NCBI GenBank assembly: GCA_037893245.1
Contig: JBAIAA010000237.1
Coordinates: 124,001 to 188,000, forward strand
Direction: 5' to 3'
DNA length: 64,000 nucleotides
DNA from: Crossaster papposus
Taxonomy: Eukaryota; Echinodermata; Asteroidea; Velatida; Solasteridae
Positions within the stretch are counted from its first letter, which is position 1. Each line of letters begins with the position of its first letter. Below the pieces are notes generated by a model, which saw only the letters and a list, made by a program, of their open reading frames with translations, did no database searches and was not told the origin of the DNA. This document shows positions 57,063-64,000 of this stretch, piece by piece. A program made the translations under genes and the position numbers.

Positions 57063-58095
57063 AATATCACTTCCCGGACAGAGTGTCCCTTTAACGTTTT
57101 CTGCAGAGTCCCTGCCACTTTTTGCTGTCCGATTTCACCTTTGTATAGTCTCGTATACTTAAAGTCTCTGAATTCGGGCCATGGGAACTTAAACCATTGC
57201 ATATGTTGAACAATTTACGGAGCGCACAGTGGCCAAAGCAAACGAGTTCGTAATTACATCACCCGAGATTGTGTTGACAGTGTTTAAGGTGTCGACGTCT
57301 TGGGATACGATTGTACTTTCTTCCCCTGAACCAAAACAATATATTCAGCTTAAACACTGTTTCATGCGATATTCATCGCGGTCGTGCTTGAGATAGTGTA
57401 GATTTGTTTGTAATAATAAAATACGAAAATTGCCAACTACGTTTGCCTAACCGTTTGGGTTCTTTTGTTTACTTAAAAAAGCCTCGTAGTTGTATTTTCT
57501 GAGTTGATGACTGACGTTACATTACTGCGCACAAGGGATAACGTGTGGTCACACGTTGATTATTACATTAGGTAAACCAACATCTTAATTTTAAATATAC
57601 GCACAGCTAGGTCAGTGACTGATTGTATGTGACATTCATAAATTCCGGAAACAGTTTAGCCATTCCTATTGGTCGAGAGCCCGACACGTGGGTATGTTTA
57701 AAACATGACCCAGTAGGTTTTGAACGCTTGTTGGCGTCGCATTAAATTTGGCCTCCTATGAAGTCTGGTCAACGACCCTTTTTAATTGGTTGAAACCTCA
57801 CACAGCATACGCAATACAACCAATGAGACAGTCCCAAAAACCATTATCATTCACATTAGTACTAATTCACATCACGCCATTATCAAGCCATACCGAAAAA
57901 CAGGTGGAACGCGCGCGTCTATTTCCATATAAGGGCATGTGCGTGAGGCACATACCAATACAATAGCTATAGATTGGTATTCCTCAAAACACGAGGTAAA
58001 ATTGTTAAACCAAAACGTTGGAAAATTGTAATTCGTGACTTGTTTCGACTTTTTTAAACGAAATGTATTTATGCATGGGAAAATAATTTGGTTAG

Positions 58096-58466
58096 TACAT
58101 TGGTAATTGCTTGAATTATCATGAATGGGTGGATTTGGGGTGTTGTATTTTATAGTAAATATCGTTTAACTGACCTGTCTGAAGTTTCACAATCATGTAT
58201 GCCGAGAAAAGCAAGGAAAACCGCATGCGTTTTCAACTGGCGTCGGGTAGTTATTCTTATGTTGCTCTTGTTTTTTCGCGTTCGCCGTCCGGCGATTGTG
58301 AATTTTTCAAAATAAAATTCAATTTTGTTTGAACAATTATTACAGAATATCTAGAGCAATCATTTAGCTGGATGCCTAGAATCGTTATTTACTTTCAGAT
58401 AAATAAGATACTTCTTAATAATTCAGTAGTAAATATTTTCGATATCTGCAAATGGTGTATCCTACC
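58096..58466 (+). mobile_element. MITE family G, copy e, left end decayed
   Basis: Starts at TACATTGGTAATTGC with the first bases lost and ends GGTGTATCCTACC without a clear TTAA. The interior is typical of the family. Confidence 0.8.
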
Positions 58467-59470
58467 AAATATGTTTAAATAAAAGGTTATGCCTGAACAT
58501 TTTTTATGCCCTCGCCTTTAGCTCGGGAATTAACGCGTCCACGCTCACGAGCCGGTTTTAAACATCACGGCCAACGACATAATTATATTCCCTTATTTAA
58601 GATGATTTTGGTCATTTACGAAGATCGTTCTTATATCTTGCATCTATTATATCTGGACTTTTCATTCGGCTCCTAAATCATCCCAACGTTAATCGAGTGT
58701 TTACAATAGAAAATACATCTGTCTGGAACTACAGTTGGGCCCAACATAATAAGCACAAAGCGCGTTTTTCAAGTACTCAACCAAATCATTTATCACGCCG
58801 CACTATTAACTACAATAATAGACACGCATTTCTTTACACGACACTCACACCTCTCCGCTTCGCTGTAATAACCCGGCATATTTTTTTTCATCTTGTTTAC
58901 AAAGTCATTATTTTTAGGGGTGTTGTATAAACCCCCATCCTATTCCTGCCCGTCGCAAAAACAACAAAAACTGTTGCCGGTTGTTCGCGAGCATCGTGCG
59001 TGTGTCAGATAACTAATCATTTTCGAGGCGATTACGATTATACCGACTGACGTTTTGGTTCTGTCTTTTTGGTTGTTGTTGGGGTTTTTTTCATCGTGTG
59101 TTATGTCATATCGCGCACCGTTTGAACCATGTGACTCCCGCAGCATCGGTCATTCCGTGGGCCGCGTTCAGGCACCCTTTCGTTGTCGGGTAATTTTGAC
59201 AGAAATGCCGGACTGCCTATAATACCCTCCCAGGCAGACGTGCATGAATAGATTATTTTGCTTACTCGCATTCTTACACAAAGTAAATCCATCTCTGTTT
59301 TCTCAAGGCGATAAACGAGATAACGATGATGAAGCTTAAGAGACACGCTGAAATGATTCGATTAAAGAATGTAATATATTAGCCTTTGTCAGCACCCCTG
59401 ATTAAAAGTGCATCATATAGAGTAGCAACGAAATCGTCACTCGCTGAGTTTTTATACGACCAAAACTAAC
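58467..59470. other. Intergenic, no recognised feature
   Basis: No repeat, exon or RNA gene was recognised. Confidence 0.35.
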
Positions 59471-60170
59471 ACCACGAAAGGGCATGGTGTGATTTTGCAT
59501 TCAAAGCCGACACGGTCAATAGCAGAATATGATTTCAACAAAAGATTTCCAAAATCACATTCAAGTGGTTCAAATTCACATCCTCTTCCAAATTTACATC
59601 CCGGATAAGGTCGTTAAAAATGTAAATTCACATCTAGTGGATGGGAATTTGCACTTAAAAGGAAGTATACACCATTTGCAGATATCAAAAATATTTACTA
59701 CCGAATTATTAAAAAATATCCTACTCATCTGAAAGTAAATGTTGATTCTGGGCATCCAGCAAAATTATTGCGCTAGATATCCTGTAATTATAGCAAAAAA
59801 TAGAATTTTATAAAGAAAAATTCAGAAAAAACAAAGATAACATAAGAATAACTGCTCGACGCCGGTTGAAAAAACCCGCTGTTTTTCGTGCTTTTCTCGG
59901 CATCCATGATTCTAAAACTTCGGACAGCTCAGTTAAACGATATTTACTATAAAATACAACCCCCCAAATCTACTCATTCATGATAATTCAAGCAATGACC
60001 AATGGTGTATACTACCTTTAATGACTTAACAGAGGATTTGAATTTTGAAGAGGATGTGAATTTGAAGCATTTGGTTTTGATTTGTTTGGAAATCGTTTGT
60101 TGAAACCACATCCTTCTACTGGCCTTGTCCGCTTTTGATGCGAAATCACATCAAGCCGATTCCTATAGTG
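59471..60170. repeat. Foldback element family H, copy 3, interrupted
   Basis: The left arm (GATGTGATTTTGCATTC at 59486 onward) and right arm (GCGAAATCACATC, TTCCTATAGTG) pair as in copies 1 and 2. The loop contains MITE G copy f. Confidence 0.8.
59659..60017 (-). mobile_element. MITE family G, copy f, nested in the loop of H copy 3
   Basis: Left end AGGAAGTATACACC, right end GGTGTATACTACCT, with TTAA on both sides (59655-59658, 60018-60021). Orientation is opposite to copy b. 359 bp. Confidence 0.85.
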
Positions 60171-62695
60171 TAACTAACCGACCTCGAGGGGAAAATAATG
60201 GGCCGAGTTATTGATGTACTCAGTCGTTTCGATTTCTCGTCTGACGAGCAGTGATTTTTGGGTGGTCGCGCGGACAGATCTCGGGTCGGGACACCCAACG
60301 ATTTCTCAATGTCCCGATGCTAAATAGCGCGCATCGCGCTCCAGAAACAAAAACACCCATCTTTTAAAACCTTCTCCGGTCAATACAGACTTTCCCTTTC
60401 TACCTTCCAACCTCATCTTTCACTTATTTCATCCCTCCGGTTTTTTTAAGCGACAACCCCTTCTGATGCTGTTTTGTGACTTTTCATCGATGTCATTAAA
60501 GTGGCGTTGTGTAAGCCAGAATTGAGCCACAGTATATTTTTGTTAGAGACATCAAATAGCCATCGATAACTTAGCACGTTCTCGTCAACCCGTTGCGGCA
60601 AACTTTTTTTTCAATATCTCTCATTTTTTTCTTCTTCATGTGGTGTATTGTATAGTTCTGGGGGATTTAATTTCACCGCATAGAAATGTGTAATTAGTAA
60701 CCAATAGTGCGTTTCTGGTTACAGTAAATAGCAGTTTAATGAGCGTCCCTCGCGGGACGATATGCAAACAAGTTGCCGCGTCTTGCGAGTTAATTTTCTC
60801 GTGAACGGCCGAGCGCGCGCGGCTATAGATAGCTAGCTGTACTGTACGGAGTGCAAACCAGGTTGTTTGTGTGCCTCGTGTGTGTGTCTACTCGCTTGAT
60901 TCCTGCATACTAGCTCCGGGACTAATATCAGTTTGTCGCGGCGTGCCAAAGATGATGGAGCGAGCTCGTCACGGTCCACATCACAGGGATCATTTCGCTC
61001 GTCTATTAATACTTAATAACGAATCTTTTTTTCACTCCGGCCGGCCGGCCGGCACCGTACACGTATACACACCACAGCGAGGTCTCGCTTCCGCGATTTG
61101 AGCTCCTCTCTACGATCAGTTTCACCAACAAAATAATTAAAATGCCGGAATGAAACTAAAAGGCAAGATTCAATCGGTTCTGTCGATACATGTGAATGGA
61201 TGAAGAAAAATATTAAGGCATACAATCGGAAGATACTGGCAAACACGAGGTTGTGTCAATTAGTCAATCCATTGGAGAAAAAAAGGATATACGACTTTGG
61301 CTACAACACAGGCTGTTGGAATAGTGCAAGGGCCTCTGGTAAACCAGACCAGAAGACGGGGGGGGGGGGGGGGGGGGGGGCGGGTGTTGAGAGTGAGAGG
61401 ACGAGCTAGGGTGTCGTCCACGCATGACCGGTGATAGATTTCAAGATGCGCGCACGGTGTGTACGGCGGCACCGAAGCCGGGCAGAGTTCAGGGCGCCGC
61501 GAATCAGTCTTATTATCCCGTATATCGTGGCTGATGAGGGGCACGGTGGTGTCAACAAGACCCAGGGCTTGCTGTAATGGGGGAAAGGCCGCCCCTATTA
61601 TTCTGAACGGATGATAGTAATTAATCAATCAGGCTTGCCCTGGGTCCATACAGCCCCATCTGTCAGGGGGGAAGAACCAGACTACAGAGGAGACAGTGAA
61701 CCAAAAGGATAGCTGCCACACTGTCACACCAAAAAAATAACGAGTCGGTCTCGAAGATGAGGCGAAAAAGAGAATGAAATATGTATTTTATTGAGACCGG
61801 GTGATCACACCATCGAGATGAGTCGGTGTGTGTAGGGCCTCGGGATTACGGAGACAAATATCATTAGCGCGTTGATAGAAATCGGCCGGGCCGGGCACGG
61901 CTCGGCGCGGTGTGTGTGTTTGCAGATCTGTGGCGGCACACTCGCATCCCTTCCGTGGGGATCACAAGCTGTACGGTGCCCGGGGTACGGGTCAAGACAA
62001 CTTTTTGGCTTCTTTAGATTCCATCTTCTGGTCGAGGGTTGGATGCGATAGCTTGCCATTCGTCCTTGCTCCACGCTCCCACCTCTGACTCTCTGCCTCG
62101 GAGTGTGACATGTTGTCGTATACTAGTCAGGCAGATTGGAGCAACACAAATTTGACACATGCAGCTTTACCTTACATACGTATTGTGGACATTCCTTTGT
62201 CTTCGTGTAGTTAAAAAACGTTGACTAAATACTCATTTTTCTCGTTTCCCAAAAACAAATTTACCCTCAAATTTTGATTCTGGGCCTCACAGCTGTTCCT
62301 TTTATCTTTTCTATATATAACCCTAACCCGTTTTTCCTCTAGCGCTCTTTTTCGGAAACTGAAAAACGGATTGTGGACCTGGGCAAGTCCACAAACCGTA
62401 ACCTCTTCCCGCATCGTGTGGACCTTTTCGGAGGTCCACAGTGCGTATGCAAGACTAACTCATATAGTCGTAATAATAATGTTACTTTTTACTTACTTGT
62501 TGTGGGTTTTATCTTAATTCTTCCTCACGGGAATTTTAACAGGGGGTGAGTCGGGAAGCGGTTTTTGTTAAGAGAAAAATGTATCACGAGTGGGGATGAT
62601 GGAATTGGTGATGCTATACGCTTAAATAAGGCTTTGCTTGGTCGGTAAATAGTTTTACTTGTGACGAGAAAGATAATTGGCTACAGGGCCATCGC
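60171..62695. other. Intergenic stretch
   Basis: No gene was recognised. It holds a 23-base G tract at 61358-61380 and a short hairpin GTGGACCT / AGGTCCAC near 62421-62442. Complex sequence at 61830-62060 is unassigned. The minus frame at 61260-61628 owes its proline run to the G tract. Confidence 0.35.
61358..61380. repeat. Poly(dG) tract, 23 bases
   Basis: Uninterrupted G run on the + strand. Confidence 0.9.
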
Positions 62696-62813
62696 AGATT
62701 TGTCCCTTTGGAGAACAAAATAAGTACATTTTCTGAATAGCTAGCAATGGCAGCCATTTTGAAAAAAAATGAAAATTGCTTATATTTTTCAAAGGACAAA
62801 TCTGCGATGGCCC
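62696..62813. mobile_element. Miniature TIR element, 118 bp
   Basis: GGGCCATCGCAGATTTGTCC at the left and GGACAAATCTGCGATGGCCC at the right are perfect inverted repeats. The interior contains a palindromic AATGGCAGCCATTTT. Confidence 0.8.
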
Positions 62814-62841
62814 AATACTATACTATATGTAGTTTTCCTAA

Positions 62842-63231
62842 AGGGATCGTATACGTTTAATAATTACTCTAAAAATTAATGGCAATGCAAACTTACTTGG
62901 TAAGAAGTACAGCAGCTTTGGATAGTATAATGCATTTTTAGAAACCTTTCACTTCGAAGTACTGCGGTTATGGGAAAAGGTATCACTTTTTATCCCCGAA
63001 AATTTGAATCTGAGAAGCGTTACTGCAGTGACGATTCTCAGATTGTGTATTCCAATGCAGATTATTCTTCCTGCGTGGACATAACCGCTCCAGATTTTCG
63101 GCAATATCTCAAAATCGCTAACACCTTTTGAAATGAAATATTTACAGGTTAGTTTTATGGTATATATCTATAACTATATAGGATTGAAACAAACAGTGGG
63201 TTCCAATTACCAAACGACGTATACGATCTCT
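62842..63231 (+). mobile_element. MITE family T, copy 4
   Basis: About 390 bp, ends AGGGATCGTATACG and CGTATACGATCTCT, flanked by CTAA (one change) and TTAA (63232-63235). A 3-base insertion (ACG) lies in the right terminal repeat. The internal CTGCAG palindrome is retained. Confidence 0.9.
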
Positions 63232-63289
63232 TTAATAAGTTATAATTACTAATAGGCCCTACATGGTTTATAAGTGATTTGCGCTAAAC

Positions 63290-63485
63290 TCTTGTCTAGT
63301 GTGAAAAGGGGCTTTTCCCGAAATTAGTTTACACGAAGCAAGTGTGAAACGAAACAAGGTTGAACCATAGTTGAGGGAACACAGGGTTGAAAAATCCAAA
63401 TACCAACCCGGGGTGGCAGCGGGTTCGCCCAGGGTTGAGTTCAACCCGGTGTGAGAGGCTGTTGTGTGAAAAGGGCGACTCGAGC
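63290..63485. repeat. Inverted-repeat-rich element remnant
   Basis: AGTGTGAAAAGGGGC near the start and TGTGTGAAAAGGGC near the end frame several GGGTTGAA / TTCAACCC blocks. This resembles short MITE-like repeats, but the ends are in direct orientation, so the limits are uncertain. Confidence 0.4.
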
Positions 63486-63514
63486 GGAGGCCAGTCTCGC
63501 CGACTACCTGAAAA

Positions 63515-63830
63515 TGGAAGTTGATACGTATAGCTCCTACCAAGTTGGTAGAACACCTGAACGGTAATCTGGAGGTCGTAGGTTCAAGCCCCGCTTAATT
63601 TTTTTTATTATTATTTTTTTTTTTTTTTTTTTTTTTTTATTGTTCCCTTTATATCTAATTTATTTATCCTTAAATGAATTATCCATTTAGTTTGGAGAGC
63701 CCCTCGACAGAAACTTGTTTCTTTTGGGTAATCCTGCGGGATCAGTGTTTGCTATTTGTAATTGTTGTTTAATTCAGTGATTTTGTATATCCCGAAAAAT
63801 AAAATAAAGATAAAGATAAAGATAAAGTCA
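63515..63830 (+). mobile_element. tRNA-derived SINE
   Basis: The head resembles a tRNA (perhaps Thr-type): A-box-like TAGCTCCTACCAAGTTGGTA at 63531 with a 5-base insertion, an anticodon-arm-like CCTGA-ACGGTAA-TCTGG, and a B box GGTTCAAGCC at 63581-63590. A long T-rich run follows, then a unique body, and an ATAAAG microsatellite tail at 63801-63827. The order head, body, short-repeat tail is typical of SINEs mobilised by CR1/L2-type LINEs. Confidence 0.65.
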
Positions 63831-64000
63831 ATTTCTTCGTTCATTACTAAAGAAAAAAATATGAGTACCCATCATTAATCATTTTTAAACAGTAAAACTG
63901 TTGTGCGGTTGTTTAAATCTCCCACCCAGTCAAACTGCATCACCAGTTGTTGTTGGGATCTGTTAGATTGGTACTGAACCCCTAAACTGATTGTCAATAC
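63831..64000. other. Window end, no recognised feature
   Basis: No repeat or gene was recognised in the last 170 bases. Confidence 0.35.

Larger units (their letters stand above)
55450..58095. other. Intergenic stretch
   Basis: No recognised exon. Contents are a possible TATA-less promoter at 56030-56105 and an inverted-repeat element at 56709-57062. The frames at 55597-55803 and 57748-57966 are unlike known proteins. Confidence 0.35.

Noticed and set aside
61260-61628. 122-codon minus-strand ORF with a proline run
   Set aside because: The proline run comes from the poly(dG) tract; no domain is recognisable.

Overview
This is eukaryotic, gene-poor, repeat-rich DNA. The only conserved protein-coding gene I can name is a Q50 paired-type homeobox gene of the UNC4/UNCX family on the + strand. 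Two of its exons lie in the window (22919-23088 and 36353-37282), separated by a 13.3 kb phase-0 intron that splits the homeodomain between residues 46 and 47. The protein has the UNC4 homeodomain, the GPGRPAHN extension, a C-terminal eh1-like motif (FSIDCLL) and a QPLGFLV block. The exon with the N-terminus was not found and is probably upstream of the window. Intron structure, large introns, CR1/L2/Jockey-type LINE sequence, mariner remnants and many miniature inverted-repeat elements point to an invertebrate deuterostome. From memory, the GGGGCCAATTTCATAGAGC element resembles repeats common in echinoderm genomes, so an echinoderm (perhaps a sea star) is my best guess; this is inference.

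Layout: 1-22.9 kb is 5' flank or 5' intron with scattered MITEs, a decayed mariner transposase (14.2-14.6 kb) and an 18-bp satellite (14.7-15.4 kb). 22.9-37.3 kb is the UNCX-like gene; its intron carries a self-nested foldback element (25.2-26.4 kb), another large foldback (29.7-30.5 kb) and an ~85-bp minisatellite (32.2-32.8 kb). 37.3-64 kb is downstream DNA built largely of foldback elements and MITEs, with a young 5'-truncated LINE inserted in a MITE that is itself inserted in a foldback (47.7-49.6 kb), and a second self-nested foldback (51.2-53.0 kb).

The main unexpected pattern is nested transposition into the centres of palindromic elements. Five foldback elements (25191-26355, 37875-38515, 47690-49617, 51162-53001, 59471-60170) each carry another element in the loop between their arms. 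In two of them the inserted element is an inverted copy of the same family, giving an interleaved A-B-A'-B' arm order. Two MITE families with TTAA target sites and similar termini account for ten copies. A short stretch near 43.24-43.30 kb combines a hammerhead-like motif with an exact match to the histone 3' stem-loop consensus inside a foldback element.
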